64,000 nt of DNA from Candidatus Sumerlaeota bacterium (GTDB taxonomy: Bacteria; Sumerlaeota; Sumerlaeia; JADFCT01): NCBI GenBank assembly GCA_026398575.1, contig JAPLSP010000009.1, positions 6,443 through 70,442 on the forward strand. Direction: 5' to 3'. Positions 8,802 to 16,713 of this stretch are shown here, in pieces. Every line of letters starts with the position of its first letter. The stretch's first letter is position 1. Made by a program: the position numbers and the translations under genes. The notes beneath the pieces are model-generated. The model did not search any database. It worked only from the letters and a program-made list of their open reading frames with translations, and was not told the origin of the DNA.

Positions 8802-9902
8802 ATGAAAATTCTTTTTTCCCGCGATGAATGGAAAGGCCTTTTCCGCAAGCCCTGCTTGCGGGTGATGACGATATTTGTCACGAATCGCTGCGATTCGCGC
8901 TGCGTCAGCTGCTTCGCCTGGCGGCAGTTGAATACGGACGCCGATCCGCTGACGCTGGAGGAGTATCGCAAGATCGCCGCGCGCATGGCGCCCATCGAAA
9001 ACATGATGTTCACCGGCGGCGAACCGACGCTCGCTCCTCACCTGACGGAAGTGATCGGCATCCTTGCGCCCAGGCCGGAGCAATCCGTCACGATGCCGAC
9101 CAATGGATTGAAGCCGGACCGCGTCGAGCGGATTGTCCGCGAAATCCTAGCGCGCCCGCGTATGGCGCCCGTGTTGGCCGGCGTATCGCTGGATGGGCCT
9201 GAGCCGGTCCATGACGCGATTCGCGGCGTGAAAGGTTCGTATCAGGCCGCAATGGAAACGCTGCGCAGGCTCTCGCCGCTGCGCCGGGAATATCCCAACT
9301 TTCAGTTGACCTCGCTGACGGTGGTCATGAATCGCAATCAGGACGTGGTCGCTGGCTTGCTGCGGCAGATTGCGGCCACGGGGCTGGTGGATTATTTGAC
9401 GGTGGACGTTTTGCGCGGCGCGCCGCCGGACCCCGACGTTCAACCCCCGGCGCTCGAAAAGCTGGAAGCGGCGCAGGCGCAAGCGCTGGCTTTGAATGCC
9501 GATCTGCTGGCCAAGCGATTCCCGCAGCTGGCTGCGACGATGCTTTCGCACTTCAAGGCGCTCTTTCGCCACCAGGTCAAAGTGCTGCGCTCCAAGCGGC
9601 TGGAGCTGCGGTGTATGGCGGGCGAAGTGACGGCGGTGTTGGAGGTGGATGGTTGCGTGCGCTTGTGCGAAATGCTCGATCCGGTGGGCAACGTCCGCGA
9701 CTATGATTATGACTTCATGAAGGTCTGGCATTGCGACGCTGCGCAACGGCAACGCGCTTCAATCCGCGCAGGCCGCTGCCTCTGCACGCACTGCGTCAAC
9801 CTCGGCCACAGCGTCCCCTTCAACTTCCGCGCCGAATTCGTGCGCCTCCTGGACCAGCGGCAGTTCCAATCGGCATTGGCTTCAAAGCGGAGTTTGGAAT
9901 AA
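8802..9902 (+). CDS. Radical SAM protein with SPASM-like C-terminal cysteines
   Basis: 366 residues. The cluster-binding motif CDSRCVSCF lies near the N-terminus (cysteines 30, 34, 37), followed by the FTGGEPTL SAM-contacting strand and VSLDGPEPVHDAIRG. The C-terminal third carries further cysteines (CMAGEVTAVLEVDGCVRLCE, then CLCTHC) arranged like a SPASM or twitch auxiliary-cluster domain. Such proteins modify peptides, proteins or sugars; the partner is not apparent, and no precursor peptide gene was spotted alongside. The ATG at 8802 lies 36 bases after the inverted heptamer arrays and has only a weak ribosome-binding site. Confidence 0.82.
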   Translation: MKILFSRDEWKGLFRKPCLRVMTIFVTNRCDSRCVSCFAWRQLNTDADPLTLEEYRKIAARMAPIENMMFTGGEPTLAPHLTEVIGILAPRPEQSVTMPTNGLKPDRVERIVREILARPRMAPVLAGVSLDGPEPVHDAIRGVKGSYQAAMETLRRLSPLRREYPNFQLTSLTVVMNRNQDVVAGLLRQIAATGLVDYLTVDVLRGAPPDPDVQPPALEKLEAAQAQALALNADLLAKRFPQLAATMLSHFKALFRHQVKVLRSKRLELRCMAGEVTAVLEVDGCVRLCEMLDPVGNVRDYDYDFMKVWHCDAAQRQRASIRAGRCLCTHCVNLGHSVPFNFRAEFVRLLDQRQFQSALASKRSLE

Positions 9903-9948
9903 TTCTGAGTCAGAGCACTAAGGCCCGTCGTTTCTTGATAGATAACTA

Positions 9949-10665
9949 CTATTCTTTATACAGAAACGATTCGAAGAACGCCTTGACCGCGGGCGAATCG
10001 CGCTGGGCGGGGTCGGGGCTTTGGAAGGCCAGCTGGAAAAAATATGGCGCCGCGATAATGTACTCATATCGCCCATACAACGTCTTGCCCTTGACTTCTC
10101 CCGCAGGAGTTCCTGTCGTTGCGGCAGATTCCTTCGATCCCGCGCCGGCCGCCACTTTGACAGCCTCTTCAGCGGGCGCCTGAAGCCATAACCGGCGGCA
10201 CGGTTCTCCGCGCATGGTGAAATCCTCCTCTTTTTCTTCGGTCCCTCCCATCTGCCTGCACGCGTCGCGCACGGCGATATTCAGGTAAGAATCCTTGGCG
10301 ATCCGATCGAAGAACAGCGGATACATCTTATTCCACCCCACCAGGCACAGCCGCCCGTCATTGGTTTGGGATAGCCAGCGGGTGGTGGTGGAGTCTCTGT
10401 CTTCATTGCGCATGACCGTAGGCGCTGGCATGAAGGCCGGGAGCACAATGCGAATCTTGTTGTCAAAAGTATGAATGAGGATTCCCTGGGAAGTGGCCAC
10501 GGCTTCGTCCAATGCGGCTGCGGCAGGCGCCTGGGCAGCTTCCTTCGCGGTTTTGGCTGTTTCTTTCGTCTTGGCGGGCGCCTTGGGCGGCGGCGGCGGC
10601 GGGGGTTCGCAGCCGAGGATCGCGCTTGCGATAACGATAACAATGAGCGATAATAGACGCTGCAT
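9949..10665 (-). CDS. Putative lipoprotein, proline/alanine-rich linker plus unknown domain
   Basis: 238 residues read leftward from 10665, with a GAGGAG site upstream of the start. The first 19 residues are a lipoprotein signal ending in SAILGC (Cys 19), followed by seven prolines and an Ala/Lys/Thr-rich linker to about residue 55. The remaining 180 residues are a soluble domain of unknown family (IRIVLPAFMPAP, LCLVGWNKMYPLFF, a late YGRYEYIIAAPYFFQLAF). It probably sits on the periplasmic side of a membrane. It is convergent with the preceding radical SAM gene, with 46 bases between the stops. Confidence 0.7.
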   Translation of the reverse strand: MQRLLSLIVIVIASAILGCEPPPPPPPKAPAKTKETAKTAKEAAQAPAAAALDEAVATSQGILIHTFDNKIRIVLPAFMPAPTVMRNEDRDSTTTRWLSQTNDGRLCLVGWNKMYPLFFDRIAKDSYLNIAVRDACRQMGGTEEKEEDFTMRGEPCRRLWLQAPAEEAVKVAAGAGSKESAATTGTPAGEVKGKTLYGRYEYIIAAPYFFQLAFQSPDPAQRDSPAVKAFFESFLYKE

Positions 10666-10780
10666 AACAACATACTCCTCTTGCGGAATCGCCGGGAGAG
10701 CATCCCCCTGTAACGGCGCAAATGTTAGAGAAGCTGCCGGTTACAATTCAAGGCGCAAAGTTTGGAAGGAGGCAAGAGTC

Positions 10781-10885
10781 ATGGATTTTTGGGAAGTGGT
10801 TCGCTCGCGCCGCAGCATCCGGGCGTTTTCTCATGAGCCGGTTTCGCCCACGGAAGAAACCTTCAGAGGAGACAAAGCCAGGTAG
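10781..10885 (+). pseudogene. Nitroreductase N-terminal stub
   Basis: A 34-codon frame starts at an ATG with a strong GGAGG site. Its first 21 residues (MDFWEVVRSRRSIRAFSHEP...) are the typical start of FMN-dependent nitroreductases, including the RRSIR flavin-contacting stretch. Homology stops after about residue 24 and the frame ends at 10885, two bases before the next gene. A full family member has about 170-200 residues. This looks like a deletion that removed the body of the gene and left its ribosome-binding site and start. Confidence 0.7.
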
Positions 10886-10887
10886 CC

Positions 10888-11772
10888 ATGGCCGGACGAT
10901 TTCGCACATTGTTCGACGGCATGACCCGAACCGAACAGCGCGTGCTGATCGGGTTGATCCTTGTGGCGTCGGCGGCGGTGGCCGTGCGGCATGGCTTTTA
11001 TGGCGGCCGGGATGATTTTCAGCTGATCGCCACTTACGATGAGGAAAACAAGAAGTGGACCAGGGCGCCGGGCGCCGCCGAGGCGAACGCGCAGGGCATC
11101 TCAGCGGTTTCGGGCGGCGCCCTTTCACAGTCTCAGATGCTTCCCGGAGGAAAAACGGACCTGAATACCGCCTCGGAAGGACAGATGATTTCCATCCCCG
11201 GCCTTGGGCCCGCCAAGGCGCGCGACGTGATCAGCTATCGCCAGCAGCACGGGCCGTTTCGCTCCATCGAGGATCTGGACAAAGTCGCCGGAATAGGCCC
11301 GAAGACCATTGACCATTTGCGTCCTTATCTCGCGGTTGGCTCGCTGGCGTCATCGCAGGCAAGCCTTGCAGCGAACTCCTCCGAAACCGTAGTCCAGGTG
11401 GAATCGCCATCTTCTCAAAGTCAATCCGCCTCAAACGCGGCGCGGCCAGACGCGGCCGTTTCCGGCGCCGGCAATATCGCCACGCCGAAAGCCACCCCAG
11501 TCAAAGCAGTTTCCCCAACGCCAGCTGCTGCAAAATCCACATCCGGTCCTCCCGGGAAATCAGCGGGCGCCGCGCGCATCAATATCAATACGGCGTCCCA
11601 GAGCGAACTGGAAAGCCTGCCGGGCATCGGGCCGACGCTGGCTGCTCGCATCATCGAATATCGCAAAGCGCATGGCGCCTTTAAAAGTCTTTCGGAGCTG
11701 GATCAAGTCAGCGGGATCGGCGCCAAAAGGCTCAGCCAGATTGAGCCGCTGGTTACGGTGGGGGGAAAATAG
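10888..11772 (+). CDS. Membrane-anchored protein with two ComEA-type helix-hairpin-helix domains
   Basis: 294 residues. A single membrane helix lies near residues 18-36. Two HhH DNA-binding modules follow: DLNTASEGQMISIPGLGPAKA...VAGIGPKTIDHL (about 91-145) and NINTASQSELESLPGIGPT...VSGIGAKRLSQI (about 231-288). They are joined by a Ser/Ala/Pro-rich linker of about 85 residues. ComEA proteins bind incoming double-stranded DNA outside the membrane during transformation. Two HhH modules on one chain is unusual but not unknown. The start ATG is two bases after the nitroreductase stub's stop, and its own ribosome-binding site (AGAGGAG) is rather far, about 16 bases upstream. Confidence 0.82.
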   Translation: MAGRFRTLFDGMTRTEQRVLIGLILVASAAVAVRHGFYGGRDDFQLIATYDEENKKWTRAPGAAEANAQGISAVSGGALSQSQMLPGGKTDLNTASEGQMISIPGLGPAKARDVISYRQQHGPFRSIEDLDKVAGIGPKTIDHLRPYLAVGSLASSQASLAANSSETVVQVESPSSQSQSASNAARPDAAVSGAGNIATPKATPVKAVSPTPAAAKSTSGPPGKSAGAARININTASQSELESLPGIGPTLAARIIEYRKAHGAFKSLSELDQVSGIGAKRLSQIEPLVTVGGK

Positions 11773-11776
11773 GGGG

Positions 11777-11820
11777 GCAAGGGACGCAAGGGACCCAAGG
11801 GACGGAAGGGACGAGGGGGC
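11777..11820. repeat. 9-bp tandem array (AAGGGACNN type)
   Basis: About four units of CAAGGGACN-like sequence lie between the HhH gene stop and the convergent receiver gene. They are G-rich on the plus strand and contain no gene. Confidence 0.65.
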
Positions 11821-11833
11821 TGCTGTGAAAATT

Positions 11834-12847
11834 TTACTCGGCGGTGGTCCATCGAAGGATGCTGGCGATCAGGCGGGAGTCGGCCACCTCGAACTGCAAG
11901 CCCAGATCCTGTCCCTCAGGGCCGCCGGCGCTGCGCATGACTTTGCCCATAACCTCATTATCGGCGTGCAAGGCGGAATAAAAAGGCGCCAGATTCGATA
12001 AAGACAGAGAGAGACTTTCGCCAATCTTTGCCGCCAGCGGCGAGAGAATGCGGATGCCGGAAGCGGACAAATCAATCGCGCGCGCGGGGACCTGCAATCT
12101 GATCGCCGCCCCCGTGACGGGCGCCATGACAAAAACTTCGTCCTTGGGAAACTTGGATTGATAGAGCGCCATCCAGGCGCCTTGGATTTCGCAGGGCCTA
12201 ACAACCATCGCGCCTTCAAACTCCGCGGTTTGCTTCAGCGCCATGCAAGGCATATCTCCCTGTGGTTCCGGCAGGCGAAGGCCGCGATGGATCTCCTGCA
12301 GACCGGCGGGAAAATGCGCGCCCGCTTCCACGCAAACTCCCAGAACCGCGCAAATCCCTTCGGGCGTCAATGCGCGAACCGGAAATAGCAGCGTCACGGC
12401 GCTTTCGATCCGCCGGCGTACGGCGTTACGCGGCTGAACTTCAACCGCGTCCCGGCCGATCTGGCGGCGGAGAATGGCTTCGACGTTGATTACCAGATCT
12501 TCGATGGCAAACGGCTTGCCAAGGAATCCCTGGATGCCCAGCCGCGTCAGGCGCGTCATGGCCTCAGGCGTATCCTTTTGGCTGACCACCAGGACGGGCG
12601 TCTGGCTCGTATGGGGATTGGCGCGCAGCCGTTCGATCATGGTGAACCCGTCACAGACGGGCATCCCCAAACCCGTGATGATCAGATCGGGCGGATTCAG
12701 GGCCATGTTCAGCGCTTGCTCGCCGTTCTCCGCCGTTTCAATGTGGATATTTTGAAATTTGTTGGCGAGCGTGCGTTCGATGATATGGCGATAAGTTTCG
12801 CTTTCGTCCACGACAAAGATTCTCAATTTCCGTGGTTGATCGCTCAT
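11834..12847 (-). CDS. Receiver-PilZ-like protein lacking the phospho-acceptor aspartate
   Basis: 337 residues. Residues 8-130 form a receiver domain: FVVDESE acidic pair, VSQKD switch region and the conserved lysine in GKPF. The site normally reading ITD-L-x-MP reads IITGLGMP, with codon GGT instead of an expected GAT, so Asp phosphorylation at the usual position is not possible. The C-terminal 190 residues include ARAIDLSASGIRI, matching the D-x-S-x-x-G strand of PilZ domains that bind c-di-GMP. The RxxxR half is less clear (RRR near residue 145). It is likely a signalling adaptor controlled by binding rather than phosphorylation. The start has a modest GGAGAAG site. Confidence 0.75.
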   Translation of the reverse strand: MSDQPRKLRIFVVDESETYRHIIERTLANKFQNIHIETAENGEQALNMALNPPDLIITGLGMPVCDGFTMIERLRANPHTSQTPVLVVSQKDTPEAMTRLTRLGIQGFLGKPFAIEDLVINVEAILRRQIGRDAVEVQPRNAVRRRIESAVTLLFPVRALTPEGICAVLGVCVEAGAHFPAGLQEIHRGLRLPEPQGDMPCMALKQTAEFEGAMVVRPCEIQGAWMALYQSKFPKDEVFVMAPVTGAAIRLQVPARAIDLSASGIRILSPLAAKIGESLSLSLSNLAPFYSALHADNEVMGKVMRSAGGPEGQDLGLQFEVADSRLIASILRWTTAE

Positions 12848-12879
12848 GGCGGGCTTCTCCGGTTGTCAGCTGTGCTCAA

Positions 12880-12930
12880 GAATGCCAAGGACGGCAAGGA
12901 CATCAAAGACATCAAGGACAACCTCTGTTG
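12880..12930. repeat. 9-bp tandem array (CAAGGACAT type)
   Basis: Five units (CAAGAATGC, CAAGGACGG, CAAGGACAT, CAAAGACAT, CAAGGACAA) lie immediately upstream of the receiver-PilZ gene. They are the same family as the arrays near sat and the Fe-S protein gene. Confidence 0.75.
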
Positions 12931-13159
12931 TAATTTTTTTCGACTTTCAATCGCGCGAGCGCTGCAGCATTGGGCTGAGATTAGCCGGAGACGGCGCTGG
13001 AAGGCAAACGGTTTCAGCCGATGGGGGGCTTTCATGCGATGGGGCTTGTCTGCGCCGCTGAATGGCGTATAATCATCGCAGATGAGCGCGGACAGAGGGT
13101 TAGACGCGCGCAGAATTTGATTTTTCTTCACATCGCTATCTTCAAAAGGATTCAGGCCT

Positions 13160-13609
13160 ATGATTATTGACCGACTGGAAAATGCCGCGCTGTATGAGGG
13201 GCTGGGGCGGGGGATTGCAGCCGCGCTGAAATTTCTCCGCCAAACGGATTGGGCAGCCATGCCTTTGGAAAAGCACGAGATTGACGGCGACAATCTCTTT
13301 GCGCTCGTTCAGGAATATGAAACGCGGCCCCGCGATACGGCGGCGTGGGAGGCGCATCGCAAATACATTGACGTGCAATATGTGATCAGCGGCGAAGAGG
13401 CGATCGGCTATGCCAACGCCGGACAGTTGAAGGCGGGCGAATTTAACGAAAAGGATGATTACATGCCGCTTGAAGGCGCGGGGGATGTTCTGACGCTTCC
13501 GGCCGGAACCTTCATGATCCTCTGGCCGCAGGACGCGCATGCCCCCTGCCTGGCGGTCTCACAGCCGCGGAAGGTGAAAAAAGTTGTGATCAAAGTCAAG
13601 CGCGGATAA
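13160..13609 (+). CDS. YhcH/YjgK/YiaL family (DUF386) protein
   Basis: 149 residues, the usual length of this cupin-like family. Diagnostic stretches are AHRKYIDVQYVISGEEAIGY (about 66-85) and FMILWPQDAHAPCL (about 118-131), carrying the His, Glu and Asp residues thought to bind a metal. Members are linked to sugar or sialic-acid metabolism and anomer conversion, acting in the cytoplasm. No sugar operon surrounds this copy, so its substrate is unknown. The ATG at 13160 has a modest AAGGA site about ten bases upstream. Confidence 0.88.
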   Translation: MIIDRLENAALYEGLGRGIAAALKFLRQTDWAAMPLEKHEIDGDNLFALVQEYETRPRDTAAWEAHRKYIDVQYVISGEEAIGYANAGQLKAGEFNEKDDYMPLEGAGDVLTLPAGTFMILWPQDAHAPCLAVSQPRKVKKVVIKVKRG

Positions 13610-13664
13610 GTTGCAGCGAAAGTGAGAACAATGAGGGCGGGATGCTCCAGAAATCAGAATAATC

Positions 13665-13743
13665 TTTAAGTCAGGAATATTTTTGAGTCAGAAATATTTC
13701 TGTCTCAAAAATATTTCTGTCTCAAAAATATTTCTGACTTAAA
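13665..13743. repeat. 17-bp tandem repeat with 23-bp inverted ends
   Basis: Four 17-bp units of the type GTCAGAAATATTTCTGT run through the segment. The outer 23 bases (13665-13687 and 13721-13743) are inverted complements with one mismatch, so the RNA or DNA can form a strong AT-rich hairpin. A relative lies at 47347-47400. The rest of the 167-base gap shows only the ribosome-binding site of the next gene. Confidence 0.8.
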
Positions 13744-13776
13744 TGAATAACAAGATAATCATCAGGAGGCGGTATT

Positions 13777-14346
13777 GTGTCTATTGCAGTCGCAGTGCGC
13801 AAAGCGGGTGAACTCGTCCTGGCCACTGACAGCCAGACGACGTGGGGCAATTCGCGGATCCCGGCCGATAATCACGTCACATTCAAGATGCGGCAGATCG
13901 GCGCATCGTGGGTCGCTACGACTGGCTGGGGATTATACGAAAACATCTTCGACGACTTCCTGGCTTCGCGCAAGACGCTGCCGCGCTTGAATAACAACGC
14001 CTCGATCTTCACCTTTTTCCTGAAGCTGTGGAAGGATCTGCACGCCAAATATCCCTTCGTCAAGGATCAGGTGGATGACGAGGATCATTCGCCGTTCGGC
14101 GACCTGGACGCTTCGTTCCTGGTGGTGAACAAGCAGGGAATTTTTTATGTGGCCTCCGATCTGAGCGTGACGGGCTTCGGTAAATTCTATGCGATCGGCT
14201 CGGGGCATCCCTATTCGATGGGCGCCCTCGAAGCGCTATATGATACGGACCTGGACGCCGAGGAGCTGGCCCGGCGTTCCGTCGAAATCGCCTGCGCCTA
14301 TGACCTCCAGTGTGGCGGCGCAGCGCAAATACAGCGCATTAAATAA
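13777..14346 (+). CDS. Proteasome/HslV-like Ntn hydrolase with predicted N-terminal serine
   Basis: 189 residues. The GTG start at 13777 has a perfect AGGAGG upstream, making the N-terminus fMet-Ser-Ile-Ala-Val. Removal of Met would expose Ser as the nucleophile, where HslV and proteasome beta subunits normally use Thr. The fold signature is clear: SIAVAVRKAGELVLATDSQT (1-20), a central LDASFLVVNKQGIFYVASDL and the late YAIGSGHPYSMGALEALY. No HslU, Mpa or other AAA+ partner gene is adjacent. It is followed directly by glgA. It could be a self-compartmentalising protease or an amidase of unknown substrate. Confidence 0.75.
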   Translation: MSIAVAVRKAGELVLATDSQTTWGNSRIPADNHVTFKMRQIGASWVATTGWGLYENIFDDFLASRKTLPRLNNNASIFTFFLKLWKDLHAKYPFVKDQVDDEDHSPFGDLDASFLVVNKQGIFYVASDLSVTGFGKFYAIGSGHPYSMGALEALYDTDLDAEELARRSVEIACAYDLQCGGAAQIQRIK

Positions 14347-14367
14347 TTGCCCAAAGGTCCGTTTCTT

Positions 14368-15864
14368 ATGCTTCAACCGCTTCGAATACTTATAGTTTCC
14401 TCCGAAATGGCGCCGTTCGCAAAAACCGGCGGCCTGGCTGACGTTGTCGCGGCGCTGGCCGATCATCTCAAGGAACGCGGACACGACGTGCGCGTCGTCG
14501 TGCCGTATTATCAAAGCGTCCGCGATATGGGCCTGCCGCTCGAAGTTGCGCTGCCTTCGATGTGCGTGAAAATGGGGCAGGGCGAGGAATGGTGCCTTGT
14601 CCTGCGCCATCTGACCGCCAAGGGCGCGCAGGTTTTCTTCCTCGAGCATCATGGCTTCTTCACCCGCGAAGGCATGTATCATGACGGCTGGATGCATGAC
14701 TATGACGACAACCCGCGCCGCTTTGGTTTCCTGAGCCGCGCCGCGCTGCAATACTGCATGGACGCCGGCTTCGCTCCCGATATCGTCCACTGCAACGACT
14801 GGCAGACGGCGCTCGCGCCGGCGTATCTCAAGAGCTGGTTCTGGAATCATCCTTCGCTTGGGCGCGCGGCCTCGGTCCTGACGCTCCACAATATCGCCTA
14901 TCAGGGCGTTTATCCCGGCGATCATTATGGCTATTTGGGCCTGGGCGCCCAGAATTTCACGCCGGACAAGTTCGAGTCCTTCGGCAAGATTCATTTCGTG
15001 AAGGGCGGCATCCATTTCGCCGACGCCGTCAACACCGTCAGCCCTACGCACGCGCGCGAGATCACCTCGCCTTACGGCGGTTTTGGGATGGCGCCGTATC
15101 TGGCGTCAAAGGGCGACGCCTTTTGCGGCATCCTCAATGGAGTGGATTACGACCACTGGTGCCCAGAAAACGACGCGCTCATTCCCGCACGGTTCAACGC
15201 CGATGACAAGCGCGGCAAGGCCGAATGCAAGCGCGCCCTGCAGAAGGCTTTTTTGCTTGAAGAAAATCCGGATGTTCCAATCCTGGGCGCGATTGGCCGC
15301 TTCGTCTGGCAAAAAGGTTTTCACCTCCTCAAGGATTGCATCGAAGACGTCCTCGAAACCATGCGCGTGCAATTCCTCATCCTTGGTTCGGGCGAGTGGG
15401 ACCTGTCGAGCTATTTCGGCGCCTTGCCGTCGAGCTGGCCGGGTCGCGCCGGTTCGTATATCGGCTTTCATAACGATCTGGCGCATTTGATCGAAGCGGG
15501 CGCAGATTTCTTCATCATGCCGTCGCTCTTCGAGCCGAGCGGATTGAATCAGCTGTATTCGCTGCGCTATGGAACGCTTCCCATCGTGCGCGCCACGGGC
15601 GGTTTGGAGGATTCGGTCGAGCAATACAATGAAACCACTGCCACCGGAACCGGTTTCAAGTTCCACGCTCCGACGTCGCGCGCCCTTTACAATACGATTG
15701 GTTGGGCCGTCAGCGCATGGTATGACCGCCCGGCGCACGTCGCGGCGATGCGCGACCGCGCCATGCGGCTTGATTTTTCATGGAATAAAGTGATTACCGC
15801 TTACGAAGACCTTTACGCGCTGGCCCGGCGCAAGAAAGAAGAATACGACCGGCGCTTTCATTGA
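14368..15864 (+). CDS. glgA: Glycogen synthase (ADP-glucose type, GT5)
   Basis: Transfers glucose from ADP-glucose to the non-reducing end of alpha-1,4-glucan in the cytoplasm. 498 residues from the ATG at 14368; an in-frame TTG at 14347 adds seven residues but is less likely. The donor-binding KTGGLADV (about 19-26), HCNDWQTAL, LTLHNIAYQGVYPG, GAIGRFVWQKGFHLL and the catalytic-site PSLFEPSGLNQLYSLRYG with GGLEDSV are all present. It begins 21 bases after the Ntn hydrolase stop, so the two are probably cotranscribed. A possible GH57-like gene about 0.85 kb downstream may act in the same glucan pathway. Confidence 0.95.
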   Translation: MLQPLRILIVSSEMAPFAKTGGLADVVAALADHLKERGHDVRVVVPYYQSVRDMGLPLEVALPSMCVKMGQGEEWCLVLRHLTAKGAQVFFLEHHGFFTREGMYHDGWMHDYDDNPRRFGFLSRAALQYCMDAGFAPDIVHCNDWQTALAPAYLKSWFWNHPSLGRAASVLTLHNIAYQGVYPGDHYGYLGLGAQNFTPDKFESFGKIHFVKGGIHFADAVNTVSPTHAREITSPYGGFGMAPYLASKGDAFCGILNGVDYDHWCPENDALIPARFNADDKRGKAECKRALQKAFLLEENPDVPILGAIGRFVWQKGFHLLKDCIEDVLETMRVQFLILGSGEWDLSSYFGALPSSWPGRAGSYIGFHNDLAHLIEAGADFFIMPSLFEPSGLNQLYSLRYGTLPIVRATGGLEDSVEQYNETTATGTGFKFHAPTSRALYNTIGWAVSAWYDRPAHVAAMRDRAMRLDFSWNKVITAYEDLYALARRKKEEYDRRFH

Positions 15865-15879
15865 CGAACGTGCGAGAGA

Positions 15880-16179
15880 TCATCTGGCTCTTGCGTGAGC
15901 CCGACGCTGACGCGGAAACAGGGATATGAGCGAACGCAATGCAGTATTGACGGACTCGGAATCGGGGAAATGGCGTCGAACATCAGGATCCAGTTGGATA
16001 ATTCCTTTTGCGGGAGGATAGCGCTTGACTGTTGTCGAACCGTCTATTTTATGTATCGTGACGGTATACCCCTGCTGCATAGCCCTATAGTGTTTCCCAC
16101 GAACGCCCCCTGAGAAATCATATTCAGGGAGCATATCGTCGTCAGCAATAACATCATCCTTTTTGCTTTTTTTCTTCAT
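15880..16179 (-). CDS. Antitoxin-like small protein
   Basis: 99 residues. The MLPEYDFSGGVRGKHYRAM segment (about 16-34) followed by a short beta region and PDVRRHFPDSESVNTALRSL (about 66-85) is the architecture of a common antitoxin-like family found in cyanobacteria and other phyla, usually next to a small toxin. No toxin partner is adjacent. Instead the gene follows the CheY-like gene by four bases on the same strand. The C-terminal PRQRRAHARAR tail looks non-conserved. Confidence 0.6.
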   Translation of the reverse strand: MKKKSKKDDVIADDDMLPEYDFSGGVRGKHYRAMQQGYTVTIHKIDGSTTVKRYPPAKGIIQLDPDVRRHFPDSESVNTALRSLISLFPRQRRAHARAR

Positions 16180-16183
16180 AGGA

Positions 16184-16567
16184 TCATTTTTTTGGGTTTC
16201 CCAGCACCTTCGTCACGGCCTCGAGCAATTGTTTGCGCTCGAAAGGCTTACTGAGCGTGGCTGCAGCGCCCATCTTTTGCGCTACCGCAAGAAAATTGAG
16301 AGCCCCCTCGCGCCCCCCGCCGCTGATGGCGATGATTTTCGCATCGGGGAAATCGCGCCGGATTTCCATGATCGTTTCCAGACCTTCTTTTTCCGGCATG
16401 AGAAGATCCGTGATGACCAGATCGGTTGGATTCTTGCGAAACAGCTCAATTCCCACATTGCCGTCCGGCGCTCCGATGACTTCATATCCGGCTTGTTCGA
16501 GGATCAGCTGGAGCGTTTTACGCACCTGTTCTTCATCGTCTATTACTAAAATTCGGGTCATTTTCAT
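16184..16567 (-). CDS. Single-domain response regulator (CheY-like)
   Basis: 127 residues. It has the complete receiver set: IDDEE acidic pair (10-14), phospho-acceptor in VITDLLMP (about Asp 54), switch Ser in AISGG and Lys in LSKPF. There is no output domain, so it acts by protein contact, like CheY or Spo0F. Translation runs leftward with the antitoxin-like gene immediately downstream. No kinase gene is adjacent. Confidence 0.9.
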   Translation of the reverse strand: MKMTRILVIDDEEQVRKTLQLILEQAGYEVIGAPDGNVGIELFRKNPTDLVITDLLMPEKEGLETIMEIRRDFPDAKIIAISGGGREGALNFLAVAQKMGAAATLSKPFERKQLLEAVTKVLGNPKK

Positions 16568-16713
16568 TCATTTCTGCGGCGTTTTTATGGGCGCGCCGCC
16601 CTCCAAACCAACTATGAACGCACCGCCATTTTCTAATCCATTGGCGGCGCCGGATCAATGGTGAAATTTTTTCTTGCGGGTTCAAAGGCATTTACGCTAG
16701 GGTATCCCTCGCC

